Positions 33,066 to 41,378 of a DNA stretch of 64,000 nucleotides are shown here, one piece after another. The position numbers and the translations under genes were made by a program. Source of the DNA: Nitrospirota bacterium (GTDB lineage: Bacteria > Nitrospirota > Thermodesulfovibrionia > Thermodesulfovibrionales > UBA6898); assembly GCA_021825365.1 (NCBI GenBank), contig JAKAHR010000014.1, forward strand, positions 18,190 through 82,189, read 5' to 3'. Below the pieces are notes generated by a model. The model was not told where the DNA came from. It saw only the letters and a program-made list of their open reading frames with translations, and did not search any database. Numbering within the stretch: the stretch's first letter is position 1; each line of letters opens with the position of its first letter.

Positions 33066-36000
33066 TCAGAGGCTGATCTTGAAGAGCTTCTCCTCATCCC
33101 CGAAGAGGAATCGTTTCCTGAGCACCTTTGCCACAACCTCTTCCCCTCTTTTTTTGTCCAGGAGGATGATCTTCATGTCCTCCACCGATTCGACCGGCGA
33201 GCCGTCCAGGAACAGGATCAGATCGTCTTCCTTCAGTCCTGCCTTTTCGGCGACGCTGTTGGGAGCAAAGCCTGATATCACCACCTTCTTGTCAATCTCT
33301 TTAAGCATGACCCCCAGGACAGGGGATTTGTCATAGGGGACGGGCTCGGGGAAAAGGACGAAGTCAGCGATGGAACTTTCCACGTCATCGGTATTGAGAA
33401 TGAGGGAGTATCCTTTTTCATTAAGGCGGTGGGCACGTCTCGGTATGCCGGAGCCGAAGGCGAGGTGACCGACACCTGCGAGAACCACTACCTGGTAATC
33501 GGGATGCTCCCGGACAAAACGGTCGAGGTTGTGTGCCATGGACTCATCCCAGAGGACCTGCGCCTCGTAGAAGAAGTCGAAGTTCCGCTCTCCCTTTTCC
33601 TGGTGGCCTTCGAAGAACTGGCGGAGCCTGTCGCGGTAGACGCTGTCCGTGAGGTCCATGTCAGGAGGGATTTCGGCGAGTTCCTCCTCGGTGAGGGCGT
33701 TGAGCCCCTCTTTCGAGACCTTTGATACGATCTCTTTTCTCATATTAAGGGCGATGACCGGGATCCGGTACTCACGGGCAAAGAGAAGGATCTCGCGGTA
33801 GAGTCTGTAATCGAACCCCCACCGCTTGAAGTATTCTGATTTCTTCAGGAATTCACGCTCTCCGATCACGCCGTTTATGAAGTCATCGATAGCGCTCTGA
33901 AAGGGCCGCTGGAACATCTCCATGCCGATAGCCACTTTCTTTCCCGCCTTGCGCAGCGCCCTGATCACCTCCAGCTGCACGCGATGGTGGGCGAAGCGGT
34001 CATGTACCTCACCCACATAGACGATTTCCTTGTCCGCTGCCTCCCGGATCACTTCAGCCAGGTCGACCATACGGGGGATTCTGACTCCCGTAACCTCGGG
34101 AGACAGAATCGTCCTGATGCCTTTCTGGCTCTCGGCGACGGACTTCAGCGTATTCCTCCCCCCTTCAAACGACAGGACACTGTACTTTCCATAGTGGGTG
34201 ATGCGCTGAAGAAATGAGGCCAGATTCTCAGGCGAGCGGACGCTGATGAGGGCGACCACGCCTTTACCTCCAAAAGGGTTCTCTCGTATTGAAATTGAGA
34301 AATCTCCTGTGGCCGGACCGGCCTTTGCGAAGAACCTCAGTTGTAATGCCGTCCCTTCGATCATGACGAGAGAGGAATCCCTCATGTCCTCAAAGGTGAC
34401 ATCTTTCTCCTTCTTCTCCGCATATCCTTCTCCCCGGAGATAGGCGGATATGCCGGCATAGTCGCCTTCCTTCCCTGAAGGGACTACAAAAGTCTTTTTC
34501 GGGTCCCCCAGGAGCCTTGAGACCACCGGGGGAAATTCCTGATTGACCAGCTGTCTGAGCATGTCGTACTGATCGTCGATAATCAGCTCTACCGGCAGGC
34601 CTTCCGTCTCGATCGACAGGGTTGTCTGCTCCTTTTCTATCTCAAAGGTCTTTCTCACCTCACCGTCTCTGAGTCTCAGGAGGACAGGGACCTGCATCCT
34701 GCATTGTTTGTCTTGCTGAACGATATCAAAGGAGACCGTTGCCTTCGCCCCCCGGTACTGCACCGAAGCGTTTTTCAGTACAATCCCGGGCACCCCCTTT
34801 CCTTCGATCCACTGCCTGAAGAACCACCCCAGGTCCTTGCCGGTTACCTTGTTGAAGACCGTTCTGATATCATCCCACGATGCCGGCGTGAATCGGTACT
34901 GCCCGACAAAGGTCTTGAGTGATGCATAGAACAGGTCATCACCCACGAGACGCCTGAGCAGGTGAAATACCATTGCAGTCTTGCCGTAGCCGATCGCCTT
35001 GGATGCCCAGTCGGTCCTGCCCGCAAAGGCGGTGAGGGGAAAATCGTTATCAGCCTTCACGTAGCTCTCAAGGGAGATAAGGGCCTGCTTCCGGTAATCC
35101 GGGCCCCTGTCCTTCTCCTCCTCATACCGGTGGTCGGCAAGATACGTGGTGATCCCCTCGGCCCAATTCCCTCCCTGAGAACTTATATAAACAAGATTGC
35201 CGAACCACTGGTGAAGGACCTCGTGACCGAGGGACGTTTCGACGATGAAGGGCAGCCGCACAACCTCCCTCCCCAGGAGGGTGAAGGTGGGCAGTGAATA
35301 ACCGGTGGGCAGGATATTCTCCACAACGGAAAATCTCTTGAAGGGGTAGGCGCCGAGAAGGCCTTCATACAGGGAGAGATATCTTTTCGTGTGTTCACGG
35401 TACCCCGCGGCAAGACCCGCGTCCTCGGGGAGAAAGTAGGTGTAGATTTGTATATTGCCGGAGACTTCTTTCTCGACTTTATACGGTGCAGCTACAAGGG
35501 TAATGCCACTGACAGGATGGGCAAAGGAGAAAGAAAACTCCCTGCCTTCACCCGGGAGGTCCCTTGCAGTTATTTCATCCGCCTCGGAGACAGCCTCAAA
35601 TCCCGCCGGGACGGCTGCGGTAAGCCGGTATCGTGACTGCCCCTGCACCGCGGGGTACCATCCGTCAGAAAGATAGATGCCTTTTTCGCCGACAAGATTA
35701 CCCTGTACGACGCCGGGGTTCTTCTCCCGATCAGCCTCAGGGGTGGAGGTGAAAGCGGCCTCGTATTCGATGCGCAGGATGTCGGCCGCAGCGCCGGTCT
35801 GCACGGACAACACTCTCGCGTTCTTATCCGGGGCAAGCGCCATATTGTTAATAGATGCCTTCCGTATGGTCAGCCCTGAAAAGTCTATCGCCCAGGTTCT
35901 GCCGGGGGGGAGCGTGATCTCTGAGACGCCCTTGACAAGGTGGCGGGCTGTGTCGAAGCGAACCTTCAGGGTGTTCGAAGGGATGCCGCTTTGAGGTGCT

Positions 36001-36077
36001 TCTTTCCCGGCCACGGACTCCCCGGCCAGGAGTGACAAAAGGGGGATGACAAAAAGGATGATGAACATGTTCTTCAC
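33066..36077 (-). CDS. Fusion protein: M1-family metallopeptidase, ChaN-like domain, PDZ domain
   Basis: A 1003-residue exported protein. GTG 36077 is chosen as start because AAGGAG lies 8 bases upstream; ATG 36068 is in frame. A signal peptide (FIILFVIPLLSLLAGESVAG) leads to an M1 (gluzincin) peptidase domain with HEVLHQWFGN and a downstream Glu in NWAEGITTYLA. A linker region of unknown fold (about 480-640) is followed by a ChaN/Tiki-like domain (IVYVGEVHDRFAHHRVQLEV, VAIGMEMFQRPFQ, VVVLAGVGHLAFG) and a C-terminal PDZ (VVISGFAPNSVAEKAGLKE, ILFLDGSPVESV). ChaN proteins bind haem, and Tiki relatives are metalloproteases. The combined role, perhaps peptide or haem processing in the envelope, is unknown. 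Confidence 0.85.
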   Translation of the reverse strand: MKNMFIILFVIPLLSLLAGESVAGKEAPQSGIPSNTLKVRFDTARHLVKGVSEITLPPGRTWAIDFSGLTIRKASINNMALAPDKNARVLSVQTGAAADILRIEYEAAFTSTPEADREKNPGVVQGNLVGEKGIYLSDGWYPAVQGQSRYRLTAAVPAGFEAVSEADEITARDLPGEGREFSFSFAHPVSGITLVAAPYKVEKEVSGNIQIYTYFLPEDAGLAAGYREHTKRYLSLYEGLLGAYPFKRFSVVENILPTGYSLPTFTLLGREVVRLPFIVETSLGHEVLHQWFGNLVYISSQGGNWAEGITTYLADHRYEEEKDRGPDYRKQALISLESYVKADNDFPLTAFAGRTDWASKAIGYGKTAMVFHLLRRLVGDDLFYASLKTFVGQYRFTPASWDDIRTVFNKVTGKDLGWFFRQWIEGKGVPGIVLKNASVQYRGAKATVSFDIVQQDKQCRMQVPVLLRLRDGEVRKTFEIEKEQTTLSIETEGLPVELIIDDQYDMLRQLVNQEFPPVVSRLLGDPKKTFVVPSGKEGDYAGISAYLRGEGYAEKKEKDVTFEDMRDSSLVMIEGTALQLRFFAKAGPATGDFSISIRENPFGGKGVVALISVRSPENLASFLQRITHYGKYSVLSFEGGRNTLKSVAESQKGIRTILSPEVTGVRIPRMVDLAEVIREAADKEIVYVGEVHDRFAHHRVQLEVIRALRKAGKKVAIGMEMFQRPFQSAIDDFINGVIGEREFLKKSEYFKRWGFDYRLYREILLFAREYRIPVIALNMRKEIVSKVSKEGLNALTEEELAEIPPDMDLTDSVYRDRLRQFFEGHQEKGERNFDFFYEAQVLWDESMAHNLDRFVREHPDYQVVVLAGVGHLAFGSGIPRRAHRLNEKGYSLILNTDDVESSIADFVLFPEPVPYDKSPVLGVMLKEIDKKVVISGFAPNSVAEKAGLKEDDLILFLDGSPVESVEDMKIILLDKKRGEEVVAKVLRKRFLFGDEEKLFKISL

Positions 36078-36215
36078 GTTATATTCTCCTTGATGGACCA
36101 CATTGATCGGGCAGATTCTTTCTCTGTGATCAGTCTATCACAAAAGTCAGGAGAGGTTACCGTGCAGCGCCATGGCGACAGGCTGATGCAGATATTTTTC
36201 CGTGTCACATCCTGC

Positions 36216-36245
36216 TGTCAAAAAGAACTGTTGTCAAAAAGAACT
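36216..36245 (+). repeat. Direct repeat pair next to a promoter
   Basis: TGTCAAAAAGAACT occurs at 36216-36229 and again at 36232-36245, 16 bases apart; the second copy reaches the first base of a -35 box. It could be a regulator site or a small duplication. Confidence 0.6.
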
Positions 36246-36273
36246 TGACAACTCCCCGGAAAAGGCGTTTAAT
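36245..36273 (+). promoter_or_regulatory. Sigma-70-type promoter of the micro-ORF
   Basis: Perfect TTGACA (36245-36250), 17-base spacer, TTTAAT (36268-36273). It is followed by GGAGG and ATG 36285. This promoter and its micro-ORF fill part of the 560-base gap between the M1 fusion and the ATP-grasp gene. Confidence 0.65.
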
Positions 36274-36284
36274 GGAGGCAAGGA

Positions 36285-36392
36285 ATGAGTCATCGCAAGT
36301 GGTGGTCTTGCTCCTCTTGGCACTGGTTGAAGATTGTGAAGTCCGGGGAAGCGGCAGGACTGAAGAGTCCAGAGGCTGTGAAACCGAAGTGA
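36285..36392 (+). CDS. Putative 35-residue Trp-rich small protein
   Basis: A 35-codon frame with GGAGG six to seven bases before the ATG and a strong promoter directly upstream. The peptide begins MSHRKWWSCSSWHWLKIVKS and ends in a basic, helical tail (PEAVKPK); four Trp in its first 14 residues is far from random. The GGACT-gaag-AGTCC hairpin at 36357-36370 lies inside the frame. No family recognised. It could instead be the 5' part of a structured RNA. The remaining bases to 36590 hold nothing I can identify. Confidence 0.45.
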   Translation: MSHRKWWSCSSWHWLKIVKSGEAAGLKSPEAVKPK

Positions 36393-36595
36393 GCGATTTA
36401 CCGGGAATCAAGGGGCAGCAAGCACCACTTTTTTATTTCCGTTTCGCACGCCGTAGCCGGACTGAATGGGCCTGTTGTTACCCCTCTTGCCTCCTCTTCC
36501 ACTGCACGGATGGTACCTAATGAAATTATATTGACCATGCAACTCATCCTCGACGAAACGCAGCGGCTGTATGATCCCCCTGGGGCTCTCGATGG

Positions 36596-36601
36596 TATAA
36601 T
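36596..36601 (+). promoter_or_regulatory. Possible -10 box of the ATP-grasp gene
   Basis: A perfect TATAAT 35 bases before ATG 36636; no good -35 at the right distance. Confidence 0.35.
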
Positions 36602-36635
36602 GGGGTGGAGAAATACTCCGGAGGACCAGTAGACG

Positions 36636-37346
36636 ATGAAAGATGCAGTCGCCTCATCCGCCGCAGCCCGGGCGCTCCGTTCATTTCTTGAAGGTGAACG
36701 GGGCAGGACGGTTTTTCTCGAGCACGAGGCAAAGGGGCTGCTGAGGGATGCGGGCCTGTCCGTACCGCGCGGCATTGTCCTGCTCAGGGATGATGGGCCG
36801 GATTCCCTGTTGTCGAAGACCAGGGATTTGTCATATCCCCTTGTCGCCAAGGTCTCTTCATCCCGGATCGCATCCAAGACCGACGTTTATGGTGTGGTGA
36901 CCGGCATCCGCGACATGAAGGAATTGGGGGATGCTGTCGGCCGCCTGGCAGGGATCGATGGGGCGGAAGGGGTCCTTGTGGAGGAGATGGCTCCCCCGGG
37001 CATTGAGGTGATTGTCGGCGGTATCATTGACCCTCAGTTCGGGCCTGTCGTGATGTTCGGCCTGGGCGGGGTTTTTGTTGAGCTGTTCCGGGACGTGGCC
37101 TTTGGCCTCGCGCCGCTTTCGGGGCAGGATGCCATGGGCCTCATCGAAAGAGTAAGAGGAGCACGGCTCCTGAAGGGATACCGGGGGAAACCGCCTGCAG
37201 ATCTGTCGTCCCTCTCTCATGTCATCCAGACGGTTTCCGATTTGATGGCAACAGGACTGCTTCAGGAGATTGATCTTAACCCTGTTGCGCTCTATCAGGA
37301 CGGAGCGAGCATCCTTGATGCGAAGATGAAGGCGCTGGACTCCTGA
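36636..37346 (+). CDS. ATP-grasp subunit of ADP-forming acyl-CoA synthetase (beta-type)
   Basis: A 236-residue protein with the ATP-grasp_5 fold of the small subunit of ADP-forming acetyl-CoA synthetase and of Pat/AcsA-like fused enzymes. Visible are EHEAKGLLRDAGLSVPRG, YPLVAKVSSSRIASKTD (with lysine in place), GVLVEEMAPPGIEVIVGGI and LQEIDLNPVALYQDG near the C-terminus. It would make ATP from acyl-CoA together with a CoA-binding alpha subunit, which is not in the window, or act in a related acyl-phosphate transfer. Length matches the beta subunit. Confidence 0.88.
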   Translation: MKDAVASSAAARALRSFLEGERGRTVFLEHEAKGLLRDAGLSVPRGIVLLRDDGPDSLLSKTRDLSYPLVAKVSSSRIASKTDVYGVVTGIRDMKELGDAVGRLAGIDGAEGVLVEEMAPPGIEVIVGGIIDPQFGPVVMFGLGGVFVELFRDVAFGLAPLSGQDAMGLIERVRGARLLKGYRGKPPADLSSLSHVIQTVSDLMATGLLQEIDLNPVALYQDGASILDAKMKALDS

Positions 37347-37434
37347 CCTGTCTTCGTCATCCGAGGCCGTCTTTCGCCGTGTTTCAGCCGATTCTGTAGT
37401 CGGCCTGTTCGCCGCAGGGGCGCGGCAGCAGGGC

Positions 37435-37761
37435 CTATTTTTCCTCCCACCAGGCAGGAAGGCTTCCGTATGTCTTTAGAACAGTTGACTTGAGATTATC
37501 TCTTTCAACGCGCAACGCCCACTCTTCATCGACCCTCCCCAGGCCCCTCGCATTGCTGATCTTTATGTTGTAGGCGTTCAGCTGTGCCCTGAACCTCAGC
37601 TCCTTCGCGAACGCATCTTCTGTTTCCGGCTTCTCAGCCGCTTCTTTCACCGTCTCGTTGCTTCCTTCCTGGCTGGCGGGAGCATGCGTATCTGCCGCAC
37701 GAACCAGGGGAGCAACTATGAGCAGTACGAGACAAAACACGACAGCAACAATATTTTTCAC
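37435..37761 (-). CDS. Small secreted hypothetical protein
   Basis: A 108-residue protein with a Sec signal peptide (MKNIVAVVFCLVLLIVAPLV, cleaved near ARA-ADT), an acidic disordered stretch (EGSNETVKEAAEKPETED) and a helical C-terminus (ALRVERDNLKSTVLKTYG, WWEEK). AGGAGGAATA precedes the ATG. It lies divergent to the mraZ promoter. No family recognised. Confidence 0.65.
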   Translation of the reverse strand: MKNIVAVVFCLVLLIVAPLVRAADTHAPASQEGSNETVKEAAEKPETEDAFAKELRFRAQLNAYNIKISNARGLGRVDEEWALRVERDNLKSTVLKTYGSLPAWWEEK

Positions 37762-37859
37762 GACATTATTCCTCCTGATAGCATATTTCTATATCTGGTT
37801 GTCTTTAATGAAGCCACACACAATATGTAGTTGTGATCCCTTCCCGTCTCTTTTTCCCC

Positions 37860-37888
37860 TTGACATAATATTTCATCTACTTTATATT
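37860..37888 (+). promoter_or_regulatory. Promoter of the division and cell-wall cluster
   Basis: Perfect TTGACA (37860-37865), 17-base spacer, TATATT (37883-37888). The start site falls in the MraZ boxes that follow. It is the main visible promoter for the 18.7-kb mraZ-ftsZ cluster. Confidence 0.8.
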
Positions 37889-37889
37889 G

Positions 37890-37915
37890 AAGTGGTAAAA
37901 AGTGGAATAAAGTGG
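37890..37915 (+). promoter_or_regulatory. MraZ operator, three 10-bp-phased repeats
   Basis: AAGTGG occurs at 37890, 37900 and 37910, exactly one helical turn apart, between the -10 box and the mraZ start. MraZ octamers are known to bind three or four GTGG-type repeats with 10-bp spacing upstream of their own gene, so this is almost certainly the autoregulatory site. Confidence 0.85.
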
Positions 37916-37925
37916 AGGTAAAGCA

Positions 37926-38378
37926 GTGCCAGCTTTCTCCGGAAAATATTATTACACCCTGGACCCAAAGGGCAGAATCATCATACCGGCTCCTTTCAGG
38001 GAAATCATTTCATCAAATTACAACGCCAAGCTCTTCATTGTCAATGCGTTATTTGATAAATGCCTTCACATCTTTCCCCAGGAAGAATGGAACCGGTTCG
38101 AAGAAAAGGTGCGGCAGCTGCCGGGCATGCTGGAGGAGGTGCGATTCCTGAAGAGGAGAGTGATCGCCTCGGCCCAGGAGGTTGAACTGGACAAGCAGGG
38201 CAGAATACTCATCCCGGCGACTCACCGCGAGGATGCAGGGCTCGACTCAGACATCGTGATCGTGGGGCAGATTGACAAGATCGAGCTTTGGGACCGGAAG
38301 GAATGGGACAGCGTCGTCGACCCGGCACGTGTCGACCGGAAGGCTGTTGAAGAGAAGCTCGCAGCATACGGGCTCTGA
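37926..38378 (+). CDS. mraZ: Transcriptional regulator MraZ
   Basis: A 150-residue AbrB-like double-repeat DNA-binding protein that autoregulates the dcw cluster. Both copies of the DXXXR repeat are visible: YTLDPKGRIIIPAPFRE and VELDKQGRILIPATHRE. The GTG at 37926 follows GTGGAGGTAAAGCA, so the ribosome site overlaps the third MraZ box, which couples binding to translation as well. rsmH follows after 3 bases. Confidence 0.97.
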   Translation: MPAFSGKYYYTLDPKGRIIIPAPFREIISSNYNAKLFIVNALFDKCLHIFPQEEWNRFEEKVRQLPGMLEEVRFLKRRVIASAQEVELDKQGRILIPATHREDAGLDSDIVIVGQIDKIELWDRKEWDSVVDPARVDRKAVEEKLAAYGL

Positions 38379-38381
38379 CCC

Positions 38382-39254
38382 GTGATACAGCATCTCCCGG
38401 TACTCGTCAGGGAGGTGATTGAGCTGCTCTCGCCAAAAGAGGGCGGCATATATATAGACGCAACCGTAGGACTTGGGGGACATTCTGAGGAGATATTGAA
38501 GGTGATCGGCCAGGATGGAAAAGTCATCGGCATCGACAGGGACCGCGAGGCTCTCCGCAGGACAGCAGAAAGGCTGCAAGACAGCAGGCTTATTCTGAAG
38601 CAGGCGAAGTTTTCCGGCCTGGAGACCTTGCTCGACTCCCTCGGGGTCGCCTCCGCAGACGGCATCCTCTTTGACCTCGGCGTATCCATGATGCAGTTGA
38701 AGGACACGGCCCGCGGCTTCAGTTTTCTGTCAACGGAGCGGCTGGACATGCGTATGGACGGCACGGACCCCTGCTCCGCGTGGGATGTCGTCAACGGCTA
38801 CAGCGAGCAGGAGCTTATCAGGGTGCTCAGGGAATACGGCGAGGAGTACCGGGCGCCCCGGATAGCGCGGGCGATCGCATGGGCGCGCGAGAAGAAGACG
38901 ATAGACACGGGTGCGGAGCTCGCCGAAATCATCATGCGGTCCGTGGGAAGGTCCGGCAGGACGCATCCGGCGACGAGGACATTCCAGGCGATACGGATCG
39001 AGGTGAACAGGGAGATGCAGGAACTGGAGGCGGGACTGCACAGTTCTCTGAAGGTCCTCAGGCCCGGGGGGAGACTCTGTGTCATCGCGTACCATTCCCT
39101 CGAGGACAGGCTGGTGAAGAACTTCATTCGGGACAATGCACGGAACGGACTGCTGAGGCCGCTGGTGAAAAAGCCGGTGGTCCCGGGCACGGGCGAGACG
39201 AGGGAGAACCCTTCTTCGCGGAGCGCCAAACTGAGAGGAGCGGAGAGACTATGA
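38382..39254 (+). CDS. rsmH: 16S rRNA (cytosine-1402-N4)-methyltransferase
   Basis: A 290-residue SAM-dependent methyltransferase modifying C1402 of 16S rRNA. SAM site YIDATVGLGGHSEEIL, VIGIDRDREAL, and the C-terminal RPGGRLCVIAYHSLEDR are characteristic. GTG start. The stop overlaps the ftsL start (ATGA). Confidence 0.97.
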   Translation: MIQHLPVLVREVIELLSPKEGGIYIDATVGLGGHSEEILKVIGQDGKVIGIDRDREALRRTAERLQDSRLILKQAKFSGLETLLDSLGVASADGILFDLGVSMMQLKDTARGFSFLSTERLDMRMDGTDPCSAWDVVNGYSEQELIRVLREYGEEYRAPRIARAIAWAREKKTIDTGAELAEIIMRSVGRSGRTHPATRTFQAIRIEVNREMQELEAGLHSSLKVLRPGGRLCVIAYHSLEDRLVKNFIRDNARNGLLRPLVKKPVVPGTGETRENPSSRSAKLRGAERL

Positions 39255-39628
39255 TGCATCCCAAAAGTGGCGGCAATATGTTATCATTAATGGGAAAACC
39301 GCTGTGTGTCGTACTTCTGCTTACCGGATTGTTCGGACTTATCTGGCTCAGGTCCAGCATCATCGCCGCTGCATACGACCTCAGGACCCTCGAAGAACAG
39401 AGGATGGATGCCCTCAAGGAGACGAAGCTCCTTCTGGCCGAGCGTGCAAAGCTCACGTCCATCGAGAAGATCAACGCCTCGTTTCGCGGCCCCGGACAGG
39501 GCGAGGCGCGGACCGTTGCCGGCGAGAACATCTTCTCCAACAGGGTGAGGGTGATACACGTCAAGCGGGGCAAAGGGCAGGAGCCGTACAAGGCATCATA
39601 TACGGGTGCGGCGACGTCGGGGCCGTGA
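39251..39628 (+). CDS. ftsL: Cell division protein FtsL-like
   Basis: A 125-residue bitopic protein at the FtsL position between rsmH and ftsI. ATG 39251 overlaps the rsmH stop; the long frame upstream is out of context. One TM segment (CVVLLLTGLFGLIWLRSSII, about 18-37) precedes a periplasmic coiled coil (YDLRTLEEQRMDALKETKLL), followed by a non-helical tail. Sequence conservation in this family is low, so the call rests on topology and synteny. Confidence 0.8.
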   Translation: MMHPKSGGNMLSLMGKPLCVVLLLTGLFGLIWLRSSIIAAAYDLRTLEEQRMDALKETKLLLAERAKLTSIEKINASFRGPGQGEARTVAGENIFSNRVRVIHVKRGKGQEPYKASYTGAATSGP

Positions 39629-39647
39629 TCATGGAAAGTGAGGTCAG

Positions 39648-41378
39648 GTGAACAAGAAACGGACGATCATCCTCAATACGGCTGTTGTCTTCGGTTTCTT
39701 CATCGTCTTTTTCCGCCTGGCCGGCCTCATGGTCTTTGACCACCGGATCCTCTCGGAGAAGGCAAAGTCCCAGCAGATCAAGGCACAGGAGATCCGTGTT
39801 ACGCGGGGCAACATCTATGACCGTCGGGGCCGCGATCTCGCCGTCAACATGGAGCTCGAGTCCCTGTACTGCGATGCCCGGGAGGTGACCATAGACCGCA
39901 ACCGCATGGCGCGCCTTTCCGCCGCACTCGGCGTAAGCCCCGGGGTCATACAGGCCAAGTTCCAGCAGGACAAGCGATTCACCTGGATTAACCGCAAGCT
40001 CGCACCCGAGACTGTCCAGCGGGTGAAAAATGCGCTTGGCATGGAGAAGAAGGAATCAGACACCTCCGCCAGGGGTTTCGGGTTCATGCCGGAGGCGAAA
40101 CGCTTCTATCCGAAGGGCAACCTTGCTTCCCACATTATCGGGTCAGTCGGCCTGGATAACCAGCCGCTGGAAGGCATCGAACTCAAGTATGACGGCCATC
40201 TCAAGACATCAGGCGGCAAGGTCTATTTCTCACGCGATGCAAGCGGGAAGATGCTCTCGCCGGGCGTTGAGATGGAGGCGCGGGGGAACGACATCCTGCT
40301 GACCATCGACGAGGGGCTGCAGTACATCGTAGAAAAGGAACTGGACAAGGCGATGCTCAAATGGCGGGCGGTCGCTGCGTCGGCCATCATGATGGACCCC
40401 TTCACCGGGGAGATCCTCGCCCTGGCGAACCGGCCTTCGTACGATCTGAACGAGATCGGCCGCTCCGGCAAGAACGAGGTGCGGAACCGCGCGATCACCG
40501 ACATCTACGAGCCTGGTTCGACCTTCAAGATTATCGTCGGGACCGCTGCCCTCGAGGAGAACGCCGCTTCCCTGAATTCCACCTTTGACTGCAGTCGCGG
40601 GTCTATTGAAGTGGGAGGCAAGGTGATCCATGACGCCCACCGGCATGGCCAGCTTTCTTTCAAGGAAGTGATCCAGAAATCGTCCAATGTCGGGTCGATC
40701 ATGATCGGGCTGCGGCTCGGCAAAGAGACGGTGTATAAATACGCAAAGCTGTACGGCGTGGGCGAAAAGACCGGGATCGACCTGCCGGGCGAGGTGTCCG
40801 GCTGGATCCGGAGCCCGGAACGATGGTCAGCGACGTCGATCGGCGCCATACCCATCGGGCAGGAGGTTGCCGTCACACCCCTTCAGGTCGTACGGGCATA
40901 TTCAACGATAGCCAACGGAGGCCTTCTCGTGAAGCCGCACCTGGTTTCGGAGATACGGACGCATGAAGGCCAGACCATATTCAAGTACGGAGAGGACAAG
41001 GGCAGGAGAGTGATATCGGCAAAGACCGCGGAGGTCTTCAGGGATATCCTCAAGTCTGTCGTCGAAGAGGGCGGCACGGCTACCCAGGCGTCAGTCGACG
41101 GCAACCAGGTCGCAGGCAAGACCGGGACCGCCCAGCTGATGGACAGGAACACGAAGCGTTATTCAAAGGACCGTTTCGTCAGCTCCTTCGTCGGATTCGC
41201 ACCTGCCGACAACCCCCGGTTCTCCCTGATTGTCGTCGTCTATGAGCCGAAGGGACAGATATACGGCGGCGTCGTTGCGGCCCCTGTATTCAAGGCGATT
41301 ACGGACCAGGCGCTCTCGTATATGAACGTGCCGAGGGACGATAGTTCCCAGAAGAACCTCCTGCTGGTGGCACGATGA
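39648..41378 (+). CDS. ftsI: Peptidoglycan transpeptidase FtsI (PBP3)
   Basis: A 576-residue class B penicillin-binding protein for septal cross-linking. One N-terminal TM (TAVVFGFFIVFFRLAGLMVF), a dimerisation/pedestal domain (RVTRGNIYDRRGRDLAVNME), then the transpeptidase with catalytic STFKII, SSN in KSSNVGSIM and KTGTAQL. There are no PASTA domains. GTG start with AGGTCAG upstream. It overlaps murE by 4 bases. Confidence 0.96.
   Translation: MNKKRTIILNTAVVFGFFIVFFRLAGLMVFDHRILSEKAKSQQIKAQEIRVTRGNIYDRRGRDLAVNMELESLYCDAREVTIDRNRMARLSAALGVSPGVIQAKFQQDKRFTWINRKLAPETVQRVKNALGMEKKESDTSARGFGFMPEAKRFYPKGNLASHIIGSVGLDNQPLEGIELKYDGHLKTSGGKVYFSRDASGKMLSPGVEMEARGNDILLTIDEGLQYIVEKELDKAMLKWRAVAASAIMMDPFTGEILALANRPSYDLNEIGRSGKNEVRNRAITDIYEPGSTFKIIVGTAALEENAASLNSTFDCSRGSIEVGGKVIHDAHRHGQLSFKEVIQKSSNVGSIMIGLRLGKETVYKYAKLYGVGEKTGIDLPGEVSGWIRSPERWSATSIGAIPIGQEVAVTPLQVVRAYSTIANGGLLVKPHLVSEIRTHEGQTIFKYGEDKGRRVISAKTAEVFRDILKSVVEEGGTATQASVDGNQVAGKTGTAQLMDRNTKRYSKDRFVSSFVGFAPADNPRFSLIVVVYEPKGQIYGGVVAAPVFKAITDQALSYMNVPRDDSSQKNLLLVAR

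Noticed and set aside
36296..36420. A riboswitch or other structured RNA in the 36.1-36.6 kb gap
   Set aside because: It contains one good hairpin but no known riboswitch core (GEMM, TPP, cobalamin, THF, Moco checked by eye); the promoter-ribosome-site-ORF reading is better supported. Structure conservation could reopen this.
36245..36520. A 91-residue plus-strand frame over the micro-ORF region
   Set aside because: It has no ribosome site, runs through the promoter, and has low-complexity composition; the 35-codon frame has proper signals.
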